Positions 14,713-21,904 of a DNA stretch of 32,257 nucleotides are shown in pieces. Both the position numbers and the translations under genes were made by a program. The notes under the pieces were generated by a model, which did not search any database, was not told where the DNA came from, and saw nothing but the letters and a program-made list of their open reading frames with translations. Every line of letters starts with the position of its first letter. Positions within the stretch are counted from its first letter, which is position 1. Where the stretch lies: the NCBI GenBank assembly GCA_017645945.1, contig JAGCNL010000022.1, positions 1 through 32,257 of the forward strand, given 5' to 3'. The stretch comes from Salinivirgaceae bacterium. Lineage in GTDB: Bacteria > Bacteroidota > Bacteroidia > Bacteroidales > SZUA-534.

Positions 14713-14892
14713 CATTCCAATTCTTTCCAATACTTTAAACACTGGAAAGAATTAGCCGCGCAGTTTGACGTCTCTGCAGGGACTGCCAGAACAGATTTCC
14801 AGGAATTGGTGGAGATGGGATACCTGGCATCAACCAATTTAAACAAACGAGCGATGGAATATAGAAACGGATGGGCGAATTGTTGGCGTTGA
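14713..14892 (+). pseudogene. Remnant of a second Fic family gene (C-terminal winged helix)
   Basis: On the plus strand an open frame without a start codon reads WKELAAQFDVSAGTARTDF followed by QELVEMGYL and LNKRAMEYRNG, ending in TGA at 14890-14892. This is the winged-helix tail of a Fic protein and is alignable with the tail of the intact fic gene on the other strand (FFISATTAKVD...GLVSRGL). The catalytic domain is missing; a stop codon closes the frame at 14710. The 5' boundary falls in a palindromic element and the 3' end runs directly into the copied surface-protein tail, so both edges look like recombination joints. Confidence 0.65.
14719..14753. repeat. Palindromic element, copy at the Fic remnant
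   Basis: AATTCTTTCCA (14719-14729) pairs with TGGAAAGAATT (14743-14753). It is closest in sequence to the copy at 13264-13298 and is read through by the Fic remnant. Confidence 0.85.
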
Positions 14893-15121
14893 GGATAAAT
14901 CAGCCATAGAACCAACAATTTACGCCGTTGGCAACACCATTGTGGTAGAAAACGCCACAGATGAAATTCGCGTTTATGATGCAATGGGCAAATTGGTAGG
15001 CCGTGCTGGTAGAGACGTGCCATGGCGCGTCTCTACGGGAACGCTGACAATAACCGTCAATGTTTCAGGTGTTTACATTGTAAAAACAGGAGATGTGGTG
15101 AAGAGGGTTGTTGTGGAATGA
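14879..15121 (+). pseudogene. Orphan copy of the T9SS-like sorting tail
   Basis: From 14879 the plus-strand frame reads VGVEDKSAIEPTIYAVG and on to a TGA at 15119-15121, about 80 residues, matching the C-terminal domain of the surface protein at 7763-10939. There is no signal peptide, start or body, so it cannot be a working secreted protein. The frame overlaps the end of the Fic remnant by 14 bases. The downstream flank is also copied, so the whole segment comes from a duplicate of the surface-protein locus or a lost paralogue. Confidence 0.8.
15009..15036 (+). repeat. REP-like palindrome inside the orphan tail
   Basis: GTAGAGACG (15009-15017) faces CGTCTCTAC (15028-15036), identical to the element at 10827-10854. 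Confidence 0.85.
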
Positions 15122-15147
15122 TTAATTGGTAAATATTTGATATTGTG

Positions 15148-15176
15148 GTAGAGACGTCATAATTTGGCGTCTCTAC
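15148..15176 (+). repeat. REP-like palindrome after the orphan tail
   Basis: GTAGAGACG (15148-15156) faces CGTCTCTAC (15168-15176). Here both arms are perfect, whereas the partner at 10965-10994 has one changed base. Confidence 0.85.
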
Positions 15177-15255
15177 TGCATTTAATTCGGATTTAAATCG
15201 GCATAAATCGGTTAGCGCAAAAAATAATTTCCTCTCTGCAAGAGAACCACCATAT

Positions 15256-17067
15256 TTATTCTTCCGCGAAGTTCAGAAGTACCTTGCGATAGGCAGTATA
15301 AATCTTTGATTTTGAAATATATCCCATATAAAGCCCGTTCTTGATAACGGGCAGGTTCCATGCGCCTGACTTTTCGAATTTCTCCATCACCACATCCATT
15401 GTATCGGTGGTTTTTACGGTGTCGGGCGGCATCACCATCAACTCGTAGATGTAGGTGTTGTCGTACATTTCGGTGTTGAACATTATCTTGCGGATGTCGT
15501 CGAGCAGGACGATTCCCATCAGTTTGCCTTCTTCATCGACCACGGGGAAAATGTTGCGGCGCGAGTGCGAGATGGCGTTCACAAGGTCGCGCAGAGTTTG
15601 GTCGGGGCCCACTTCGGTCAGGTCGTGCTCAACCTCCTTTTCAAGACGCATCAGCGTCAGGGCGGCGCGGTCTTTGTTGTGGGTTATCAGGTCGCCGCTT
15701 TGCGCCAGACGTTTGGTGTAGATGCTGTGTGGTTCAAAATAATAGATTGTCACATAAGCACTTACCGATGCCACCATCAGCGGAACAAACAGATTGTAGC
15801 CGCCAGTGATTTCGGCAATCAGGAAGATGCCCGTGAGTGGTGCGTGCATCAATGCCGACATGAAAGCCGCCATTCCCACAAGGGCGAAATTCACTTCGCT
15901 TACGCTGATAAATCCCAGACAGTTAAGCAGATGCGCCATCATATAGCCGAGTATTCCGCCCATAAAAAGCGATGGCGCGAACACGCCGCCAATGCCGCCT
16001 GCGCCCGTGGTTGCCGAGGTGGCTATCACTTTGAAAATCAGCATTAGAGCGCAATACGCCACAACAACCCAGACACCATTGCCGAACTGGCTGAACATTG
16101 AGTGGTCAAGAATACGCTGTCCATTGCCCGTAAGTATCTCGCGCAGAGCATCATAACCTTCGCCGAAGAGTGGCGGGAAAAGCCAGATGAGCAGTCCAAG
16201 AATCACACCGCCGATGGCTATTTTCTTCCACGGGTTCAGTATCTTGCTGAACCACTTTTCCATTCGCATTGAAGTTGCCGTGAAGTACCATCCGATAAGT
16301 CCGGCGGCAACGCCAAGTATCAGATAGAGAGGAATATTGTGCAGTTCGAAGGTTGGCGGTTGAGGCAGGGTGCAGAGCGTGGCTTCGCTGCCCAGGAAAA
16401 AGTACGACATCAGCGTGGCTGTGACGGCCGAAATCAAGAGCGGCGCCAGCGAAGCCATTGTCATATCGAGCATCAGCACTTCCAGAGTGAAGACCAACCC
16501 CGCAATCGGGGCCTTGAAAATGCCAGCCACAGCACCCGCGGCGCCGCAGCCAATCATCAGTATAACTTGCTTATAATTAAGTTTGAAAAGCCGCGCCAGA
16601 TTGCTGCCGATGGCCGCGCCCGTGAGCACTATCGGCGCTTCGGCACCAACCGAACCACCAAAGCCAATGGTGAGCGAGCTGCCCACAATGCCAGTGTAGG
16701 TGTTGTGCGCCTTGATAATGCCGTTTTTGCGTGATATACAGAACAATACGCGGGTAATGCCGTGCGAGATGTTGTCTTTTACGTGGAATTTTATCCAGAG
16801 TGTTGTGAGCAAAATGCCCACGGCTGGCAATGCAAGGTAGATATAACTTCCGAACCCCGAGTTAATTGCCTTCAGCACAAACTGATAGGTGAGGTGGATA
16901 GTGTTTTTCAGAATTACGGCAGCCAGTCCGCTCAGCAGTCCGACAACGAAACTCAAAAGCAGAATAAACTGATTTTCAGTTAGGTGTATGCCGCGCCAGA
17001 TGTGAAGCCGTTCAATAAACGGAATCTTTATGCGGAATTTGAAAATCGATTTTATGCTGCCAATCAT
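15256..17067 (-). CDS. ClC family chloride channel/transporter with two CBS domains
   Basis: A 603-residue inner-membrane protein of the ClC family, which moves chloride either passively or in exchange for protons. The membrane part covers residues about 35-450 with many hydrophobic helices. Family motifs are visible: GFGGSVGAEAPIV with the gating glutamate at E143, AGIFKAPIAGLVFTLEVL (182-199), and GVFAP at 361-365. The first ClC motif (GSGIP) is degenerate here (NISHGI near 99-104). Residues about 480-600 form a pair of CBS domains (NIFPVVDEEGKLMGIV; WNLPVIKNGLYMGYIS), which usually bind adenine nucleotides and regulate transport. The length fits the CBS-bearing bacterial subgroup. The gene upstream on the same strand, a flavin reductase, ends 43 bases before its start. 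Confidence 0.93.
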   Translation of the reverse strand: MIGSIKSIFKFRIKIPFIERLHIWRGIHLTENQFILLLSFVVGLLSGLAAVILKNTIHLTYQFVLKAINSGFGSYIYLALPAVGILLTTLWIKFHVKDNISHGITRVLFCISRKNGIIKAHNTYTGIVGSSLTIGFGGSVGAEAPIVLTGAAIGSNLARLFKLNYKQVILMIGCGAAGAVAGIFKAPIAGLVFTLEVLMLDMTMASLAPLLISAVTATLMSYFFLGSEATLCTLPQPPTFELHNIPLYLILGVAAGLIGWYFTATSMRMEKWFSKILNPWKKIAIGGVILGLLIWLFPPLFGEGYDALREILTGNGQRILDHSMFSQFGNGVWVVVAYCALMLIFKVIATSATTGAGGIGGVFAPSLFMGGILGYMMAHLLNCLGFISVSEVNFALVGMAAFMSALMHAPLTGIFLIAEITGGYNLFVPLMVASVSAYVTIYYFEPHSIYTKRLAQSGDLITHNKDRAALTLMRLEKEVEHDLTEVGPDQTLRDLVNAISHSRRNIFPVVDEEGKLMGIVLLDDIRKIMFNTEMYDNTYIYELMVMPPDTVKTTDTMDVVMEKFEKSGAWNLPVIKNGLYMGYISKSKIYTAYRKVLLNFAEE

Positions 17068-17109
17068 AGTTCTACCGAAAATCGCTGAATTTCAAGTATC
17101 TATCCAATG

Positions 17110-17682
17110 CTATTTGCGCTTCTTCTCAACCGTCCAGCCGAACTTGCCAATGCGTTTGCCCAACTTGTAGTATTGGCCGTGCATGTAGGCAATCATATCG
17201 GCTGCGCCAAGGTCGAAGGCGCCCGTTTCGGGGTTCATGTATTTTGTGTCGGCGTTCACTGCAACAACGTTGGCAATGAACATGTCGTGCGTGCCAAGTT
17301 CCTTTATCTCAACCACTTTGCACTCAATGTTGACAGGCGATTCGTCAATCATCGGGGCGGCAACTTGTGTGGCTTTGATTGGCGTCAGCCCCATCGCTTC
17401 AAACTTGTCCACTTCGCGCCCAGATTTCACGCCGCACCAATCCGTTGCTTTTGCCAACTCGCTGTTAGTCAGATTAATGACAAACTCGCCAGTCTCTTTG
17501 ATTATGTTGTACGAGTGGCGGCTTTTGCGGATTGAGACATAGCACATCGGCGGGTCGGAGCAGATGGTGCCTGTCCACGATGCGGTGAAGACGTTGCGCT
17601 CGCCGTCCATACGGCCGCAACTCACCAGCACCGCAGGCAGCGGATAAATCATTGTTCCAGGTCGCCAGGTCTGTTTTGCCAT
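17110..17682 (-). CDS. Flavin reductase family protein
   Basis: A 190-residue protein of the flavin reductase-like FMN-binding fold, related to enzymes that reduce flavin with NAD(P)H or hold FMN. Visible stretches are KQTWRPGTMIYPLPAVLVS, GERNVFTASWTGTICSDPP, MCYVSIRKSRHSYNIIKETG and EFVINLTNSELAKATDWCG, which follow the usual order, and the late GTHDMFIANVVAVNAD segment. The substrate is not clear. The ATG at 17682 is used; nine codons upstream there is only a TTG, which lies inside the likely promoter region. A TAnnTTTG box is found 25 bases before the ATG, and one copy of a 28-bp direct repeat lies just beyond it. Confidence 0.88.
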   Translation of the reverse strand: MAKQTWRPGTMIYPLPAVLVSCGRMDGERNVFTASWTGTICSDPPMCYVSIRKSRHSYNIIKETGEFVINLTNSELAKATDWCGVKSGREVDKFEAMGLTPIKATQVAAPMIDESPVNIECKVVEIKELGTHDMFIANVVAVNADTKYMNPETGAFDLGAADMIAYMHGQYYKLGKRIGKFGWTVEKKRK

Positions 17683-17706
17683 TTCTCGCGTTTTTGTTAG
17701 CGGTTG

Positions 17707-17714
17707 CAAATATA
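17707..17714 (-). promoter_or_regulatory. Candidate -7 box of the flavin reductase gene
   Basis: Reads TATATTTG on the minus strand, an exact TAnnTTTG match, with a leader of about 19 bases. No TTTG at a proper -33 distance; a 28-bp repeat copy begins five bases further upstream. Confidence 0.5.
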
Positions 17715-17718
17715 ATTT

Positions 17719-17746
17719 CTATGGCAAAAGATGAAAGGGAAAAGTT
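17719..17746 (+). repeat. 28-bp perfect direct repeat, copy on the vapC side
   Basis: Begins CTATGGCAAAAGATG and ends GGGAAAAGTT; identical to 18423-18450. The vapBC pair lies between the two copies. Next to both copies on the left is TATAATTT, directly here and after 14 extra bases at the other copy. Confidence 0.95.
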
Positions 17747-17766
17747 TTGAAGAAGTGGGCGGGTAA

Positions 17767-18168
17767 TTATTTTGCCAATTTCAATTCCGAAATTATGCGG
17801 GCCATATTCACAAAGTCATCATCATCGCAAAGCAATGGAATATTGTTTTCAATAGCGGTTTCGGCGATTATTAAATCGATTGTACTGCGGATAGTAACGC
17901 CATTTCTTCGACAGCGGAAATTCAGTTGGGCGGCGTTTTCAAATGATTTAACACCTTGTCTTAGTGAATACAATGGTATATCGCTAAGGTAGGATTTTAG
18001 TGTTGCGAATTCTTTCTCGTTTTTTGCGCCCTGCAAAATCTCTTGAAAGACGAATTCATTGATGCAGAATGGTTTATCCTCGTTGATTAAACGCTCCAAA
18101 AAGATTGTTCCTGTGGTTTCTCTGCCACGGAAAAAATTGATAAGAACGGAAGTGTCCACCAAAATCAT
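17767..18168 (-). CDS. vapC: PIN domain toxin (VapC family)
   Basis: A 133-residue PIN-domain protein, the usual size of VapC toxins, which are metal-dependent endoribonucleases that cut RNA such as tRNA. The acidic active-site residues are present: D5 in MILVDTSVLINFFRG, E43 in FVFQEILQG, D98 in TIDLIIAETAIEN and the acidic run D115-D118 in LLCDDDDF. Its ATG overlaps the stop of the antitoxin gene (ATGA at 18165-18168), the typical translational coupling of a toxin-antitoxin pair. The pair is bracketed by a perfect 28-bp direct repeat, suggesting it was inserted as a unit. Confidence 0.92.
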   Translation of the reverse strand: MILVDTSVLINFFRGRETTGTIFLERLINEDKPFCINEFVFQEILQGAKNEKEFATLKSYLSDIPLYSLRQGVKSFENAAQLNFRCRRNGVTIRSTIDLIIAETAIENNIPLLCDDDDFVNMARIISELKLAK

Positions 18169-18362
18169 ATTTCCCCCCGCAACGCTTTGTAGTCGTAGCC
18201 GTCGGCAAATTGGATTTTTCCCTTCAGGTCGGCAATGCTTTTCGACTTTTTATGTGCTGACATTTCAATTGTTTCCATATACGATATAACCATTTGTGCT
18301 TTCTCGTCATCGAGTGCCGCAAAATAGTTCATTGCCTTTTCTTTAAGAGCCATTGCTGCCAT
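18165..18362 (-). CDS. vapB: VapB-type antitoxin (DUF2281-like)
   Basis: A 65-residue acidic and basic small protein directly before vapC and overlapping it by four bases. It has the N-terminal helix pattern MNYFAALDDEKAQMVISYME seen in DUF2281-like antitoxins, and a C-terminal stretch (IADLKGKIQFADGYDYKALRGEI) that would wrap the toxin. Such proteins neutralise VapC and repress their own operon. A strong ribosome site (AAAGGGAGG) lies seven bases before the ATG at 18362. A second ATG three codons later is also possible. The N-terminus has no obvious DNA-binding motif, so the autorepression is assumed from the family. Confidence 0.82.
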   Translation of the reverse strand: MAAMALKEKAMNYFAALDDEKAQMVISYMETIEMSAHKKSKSIADLKGKIQFADGYDYKALRGEI

Positions 18363-18394
18363 AACAACCTCCCTTTATCTTATTATTTGTTTTA

Positions 18395-18402
18395 CAAAGA
18401 TA
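18395..18402 (-). promoter_or_regulatory. Candidate -7 box of vapBC
   Basis: Reads TATCTTTG on the minus strand, an exact TAnnTTTG match, with a leader of about 27 bases that contains the strong ribosome site. The 28-bp repeat copy (18423-18450) lies upstream, as it does for the flavin reductase promoter. Confidence 0.5.
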
Positions 18403-18422
18403 TAATTTGTTTGAAATAATAC

Positions 18423-18450
18423 CTATGGCAAAAGATGAAAGGGAAAAGTT
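18423..18450 (+). repeat. 28-bp perfect direct repeat, copy on the vapB side
   Basis: Identical to 17719-17746, same orientation; the starts are 704 bases apart. Confidence 0.95.
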
Positions 18451-18532
18451 GTATGGAATTTAAATTGAAATATTACCAAATCTGTCGAAATCGATTAGCA
18501 GCAAATAGTGTTTTGCTTGTGCATAATTTACA

Positions 18533-19120
18533 TTAAATCAGTATCTTCCGCAACTTATCGCACGCTTTCTCAGGATTCTCGCGGTCGAAGTTGAAGACAT
18601 TGAATCCAAAGTCGGCGGCCGCAACGGTGTTCACGGGTTTGTCGTCGATGAAAAGCGTTTCGACGGGGTTGAGTCCGAACTTGTTGGAAATCAATTCGTA
18701 GATGGCGCGTTCGGGTTTAATCAGATTGTGGTAGCACGAAATCACCTCGCCATCGAACTCATTGAGAATCGGGTATTTGCGGAAGTCGGCGATAAATTCG
18801 AACGACATGTTCGACAGCACAAACAACTTGTAACCAGCCTTTTTCAGCTGCCCAATCAGCTCGCCTGTGGCAGCCACGGGCCGTGTTTGCGCTATGGCTT
18901 CTTTCAGAATCTCATCGCAATGATTATAAGGCATTTGCATTACTTCGGTCATGGTCAGAACCATCTCTTCCCACGTCAGTGTGCCGCGGTCGAACTCAAG
19001 CCAGAAATTCGGAGTAGGGGTGGCGTGAATGATTTTCCAAAACGCAATTAAATCGCTGGAGCACAACTTTTTGTCGCGCGAAAAGACTACACCGCCCAAA
19101 TCAAAAATTACGTTTTTCAT
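18533..19120 (-). CDS. HAD superfamily hydrolase (YihX-like subgroup)
   Basis: A 195-residue haloacid dehalogenase superfamily enzyme, probably a phosphatase on a small sugar phosphate or nucleotide. Motif I is FDLGGVVF with the nucleophile D7 and the usual second Asp replaced by Gly, which is typical of the YihX-like subgroup. Motif II is VLSNMS (S103), motif III has K135 in NLIKPERAIYELI, and motif IV is LFIDDKPVN (D159, D160). A small helical cap lies between residues 15 and 85. The start overlaps the stop of the lipid kinase gene by four bases (ATGA at 19117-19120), so the two are translationally coupled. The substrate cannot be told from sequence. Confidence 0.88.
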   Translation of the reverse strand: MKNVIFDLGGVVFSRDKKLCSSDLIAFWKIIHATPTPNFWLEFDRGTLTWEEMVLTMTEVMQMPYNHCDEILKEAIAQTRPVAATGELIGQLKKAGYKLFVLSNMSFEFIADFRKYPILNEFDGEVISCYHNLIKPERAIYELISNKFGLNPVETLFIDDKPVNTVAAADFGFNVFNFDRENPEKACDKLRKILI

Positions 19121-20097
19121 TTCGCGTCGATTTTCTTTTTGTTGCCAAAAAGTCCGCCTTTGGCATTGACAATCAGTTTCGTAAACTCTCTTTCGATGTT
19201 GGTGATGATAGGTTTCTGAATTTCATCGTTGTAGATGATGCTTAACGATGCCGGCTGCACCTCAATATTGAGCATATCGTCGAAAACCACGGGCTCACCA
19301 TCAATGTGGCAGATGATGGGGTGGTTGGTGTCAATCTGGACCGATTTTGCGCGCACAATTTCAATAAAATTCGACTTATGCATGGTGCGGTTGAAGAGCC
19401 GGGCGGCCACTGCAGGAGCCTCCACCTTCGGGAATTCCGACAAGATGCAGATGTCAACCAGGCCGTCGTCAATCTTCGCTTCGGGCGATATGAGCGCGTT
19501 GTTGCCGAACTGCGTCGAGTTGGCAAGGCTAATCATGAAAGCGTTGCGGAACATCGGCTGCCCGTCGGCCACAATTTTGTATGCCTGTGTCTTGTATTGC
19601 TGAAACTCGGTTGCCGCGATTTTCACGTACGGAATGGAGCCGCGCTTGCCGTTCTTGGCGAATTTGTGTGCCACATGCGCGTCGAATCCTGTGCCCGACA
19701 CATTGACCGACAACTCGTCGTTAATCTTCACAGTGTCAATGCGTTTGACCAACTGCTTGTTGATGACTTTCACGGCTTCGTCCATTTTCATCGGGATGTT
19801 CAGGTGGCGTGCCAGTCCGTTGCCCGAACCCACAGGAATGATGCCCATGGTGGCGTCGGTGCCTGTCAGCCCTTTCGCCACTTCGTTAACCGTCCCATCA
19901 CCGCCAACGGCAATCACATAGCGGTATTTGCCAACGGCCTCGCGGCTCAGTTCGGTGGCGTGGCCAGCGTGTTTGGTGTAGAGAATGGTCGGGTTGAAAG
20001 CGTTGAAATCCAGCGTTTTCTCAAGTATGGCGTTCAAATGTTTCTGTTTGCCTGTGCCCGAAATGGGGTTCACTATGAATAAGATTTCTTCGGCCAT
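19117..20097 (-). CDS. Diacylglycerol/lipid kinase family protein (YegS-like)
   Basis: A 326-residue kinase of the DAGK catalytic family. The nucleotide-binding motif VIAVGGDGTVNEV is at residues 61-73, with GGDGT at 65-69, followed by GIIPVGSGNGLARHL (85-99), the second conserved glycine loop. The N-terminus ILFIVNPISGTGK is typical. The C-terminal half matches the beta-sandwich part (GSGFDAH-like SGTGFDAHVA, ISPEAKIDDGLVDI, HIDGEPV). It should phosphorylate a lipid such as diacylglycerol at the inner face of the cytoplasmic membrane; the true substrate is unknown. A possible promoter with CTTG, a 20-base spacer and CAAATTTG (20108-20115, minus strand) lies very close to the ATG, inside a perfect GCAAATTTGC palindrome. 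Confidence 0.9.
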   Translation of the reverse strand: MAEEILFIVNPISGTGKQKHLNAILEKTLDFNAFNPTILYTKHAGHATELSREAVGKYRYVIAVGGDGTVNEVAKGLTGTDATMGIIPVGSGNGLARHLNIPMKMDEAVKVINKQLVKRIDTVKINDELSVNVSGTGFDAHVAHKFAKNGKRGSIPYVKIAATEFQQYKTQAYKIVADGQPMFRNAFMISLANSTQFGNNALISPEAKIDDGLVDICILSEFPKVEAPAVAARLFNRTMHKSNFIEIVRAKSVQIDTNHPIICHIDGEPVVFDDMLNIEVQPASLSIIYNDEIQKPIITNIEREFTKLIVNAKGGLFGNKKKIDAK

Positions 20098-20176
20098 TTT
20101 TTTTCTGCAAATTTGCGAAAATCGTCTCTCTTATTCAAGTTTTTGTTGCTGCTTGTTTGGCAAATTGTTATAAAAT

Positions 20177-20213
20177 AATTGTGCCAGTGACTGTTACGGC
20201 CACTGGCACAATT
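20177..20213 (-). terminator. Intrinsic terminator of the decarboxylase operon
   Basis: AATTGTGCCAGTG (20177-20189) pairs perfectly over 13 bp with CACTGGCACAATT (20201-20213). On the minus strand the hairpin is followed by ATTTTATAA; on the plus strand by TATTTTAATTAA, so it may work in both directions. It lies 27 bases after the oadB stop. Confidence 0.85.
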
Positions 20214-20239
20214 TATTTTAATTAATATTTATTTCGTTA

Positions 20240-21397
20240 TCAACTTAAGAAACTCAGCAAGATACCAGCGGCAATGGCGCTACCAATGACGCCAGCCACG
20301 TTGCAGCCCATTGCGTGCATCAGCAGGTGGTTGCTCTTATCGAACTCAAGACCAACAACTTCCGAAACGCGCGCGCTGTCGGGCACAGCCGAAACACCAG
20401 CGTTGCCAATGAGCGGGTTGATTTTGTTGCCTTCCTTCAGGAACAGGTTGAAGAACTTCACGAACAGCACACCGCCGCAGGTTGCAATCACAAACGATAT
20501 TGCGCCCAGTGCGAAGATGCCTATCGATTTGGCTGTCAGGAAGGTGGTTGCTTGCGTTGAAGCGCCCACGGTCAAGCCGATAAGGATTGTCACAATGTCG
20601 ATGAGCGGACCGCGTGCGGTGTCGGCCAGGCGTTTGGTTACAGTGCTCTCTTTCAGCAGGTTGCCAAAGAACAGCATGCCCAGCAGCGGCAGACCCGACG
20701 GAACCAGAAGACAGGTGAGCAGCAAGCCGATAATCGGGAACATGATGCGCTCTGTCTTCGAAACGGCACGTGGCGGTTTCATCTTGATGGTGCGCTCTTT
20801 TTCTGTTGTCAGAAGTTTCATCAGCGGCGGCTGAATCACAGGCACAAGCGCCATATAAGAGTATGCCGATATGGCAATGGCGCCCATCAGGTCGGGGGCC
20901 AGTTTCGACGAAAGGAAGATGGCTGTCGGGCCGTCGGCACCGCCAATGATGCCGATTGCACCTGCTTCGGGCGATGTGAATCCCAGCGCCAGGGCAATCG
21001 CGTAAGCGCCGAAAATGCCCAACTGCGCGGCGCCGCCAACCAGTACCAGTTTCGGGTTCGATATGAGCGCCGAAAAGTCGGTCATCGCACCAATACCCAA
21101 AAATATCAGTGGCGGGTAAACGCCTTGTAAAACGCCGAAATGCAAGTAGTTAAGCACACTGCCGCTCTCGTAGATGCCGATTTTCAGACCAGGCGCAAAG
21201 GCAATGTTGCCAATGATGATGCCGAAACCGATTGGTAGCAGCAGCATCGGCTCAAACTCCTTCGCGATGGCTAAATAGATGAAAACCAGACCAACGGCAA
21301 TCATCACAAGGTGGCCGATGGTCATGTTTGCAAAGGCAGTGTATGAAAAGAATTGTGCTATATGTTCGAGCACAAACGATATGAATCCGTGTTCCAT
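20240..21397 (-). CDS. oadB: Sodium ion-translocating decarboxylase, beta subunit
   Basis: A 385-residue multi-span membrane protein, the beta subunit of a biotin-dependent sodium-pumping decarboxylase. It removes carboxyl from carboxybiotin and uses the energy to export Na+. The key segment GAIGIIGGADGPTAIFLSSK (residues 146-165) contains the conserved Na+-binding aspartate D155. A second signature, NPLIGNAGVSAVPDSARV, lies near residues 320-340. There are about nine hydrophobic helices. Length and motifs are normal. It is the last gene of the operon; with the alpha subunit here resembling methylmalonyl-CoA decarboxylase, it is probably MmdB rather than the oxaloacetate enzyme. Confidence 0.95.
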   Translation of the reverse strand: MEHGFISFVLEHIAQFFSYTAFANMTIGHLVMIAVGLVFIYLAIAKEFEPMLLLPIGFGIIIGNIAFAPGLKIGIYESGSVLNYLHFGVLQGVYPPLIFLGIGAMTDFSALISNPKLVLVGGAAQLGIFGAYAIALALGFTSPEAGAIGIIGGADGPTAIFLSSKLAPDLMGAIAISAYSYMALVPVIQPPLMKLLTTEKERTIKMKPPRAVSKTERIMFPIIGLLLTCLLVPSGLPLLGMLFFGNLLKESTVTKRLADTARGPLIDIVTILIGLTVGASTQATTFLTAKSIGIFALGAISFVIATCGGVLFVKFFNLFLKEGNKINPLIGNAGVSAVPDSARVSEVVGLEFDKSNHLLMHAMGCNVAGVIGSAIAAGILLSFLS

Positions 21398-21442
21398 TAG
21401 TGGATTTAAAATTTATAAATCAAAGGATTAACTCAGTTCCCG

Positions 21443-21883
21443 TTATTCGATGACAATCAGTGCGTCGCCTTCCATAACAGAGTCGCCCTTGTGTTTGGCG
21501 ATGCTCTTCACCACACCGTCTTTCGGCGAGTCGATGTTGTTTTCCATCTTCATCGCTTCAAGTGTGAGCAGGTGCTGACCTGCGGTCACAGTGTCGCCAA
21601 CGTTCACTTTCACGTCCAGAATAACACCTGGCAGCGGAGCTGTCACAGCGTTGTCGCTGACGGCTGTACGTGGTTGTTTTATAATGGTTTGAGTCTCGCC
21701 CGATGATTTAACTACCGGCCGTGCGACATTTGCACGCGGTGTGTTTGCTATTTTTTGTTTCGAGTTGTCGATTTCAACGTTGTAGATGACGCCGTTAACT
21801 TGTATTTGCGCCTTATTGTCAATTATTTCCAGAACTTCGGTGTCGTAATTGTTACCGTTGATTATAAAATTGAACTTTTCCAT
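21443..21883 (-). CDS. Biotin carrier subunit of the decarboxylase
   Basis: A 146-residue biotin carrier protein. The biotin attachment motif EAMKMEN has its lysine at K112, inside a biotinyl/lipoyl domain from about residue 78 (APLPGVILDVKVNVGDTVTAGQ) to the end (IAKHKGDSVMEGDALIVIE). The first 70 residues make a small N-terminal domain and a Pro/Ala/Thr-containing linker, as in the gamma subunits of methylmalonyl-CoA decarboxylases. It carries the carboxyl group from the alpha subunit to the membrane beta subunit. It lies 45 bases before oadB and 21 bases after the oadG gene. A biotin ligase is needed but is not in this window. Confidence 0.95.
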   Translation of the reverse strand: MEKFNFIINGNNYDTEVLEIIDNKAQIQVNGVIYNVEIDNSKQKIANTPRANVARPVVKSSGETQTIIKQPRTAVSDNAVTAPLPGVILDVKVNVGDTVTAGQHLLTLEAMKMENNIDSPKDGVVKSIAKHKGDSVMEGDALIVIE

Positions 21884-21904
21884 TTCTCAAAAGTTTTTTT
21901 TGTT

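Larger units (their letters stand above)
14973..15192 (+). repeat. 220-bp direct repeat, right copy
   Basis: Right partner of 10791-11010, same orientation, no gaps, 10 mismatches counted by eye. Beyond it on both sides the sequences diverge, gradually on the left because the tail homology continues to about 14888, and abruptly on the right. Confidence 0.95.

Noticed and set aside
14619..15023. 134-residue minus-strand open frame
   Set aside because: It is the antisense of the Fic remnant and the copied sorting tail; no family character.
19306..20082. 258-residue plus-strand open frame
   Set aside because: Antisense shadow of the lipid kinase gene, rich in His, Arg and Val as expected from reverse reading of GC-rich codons.
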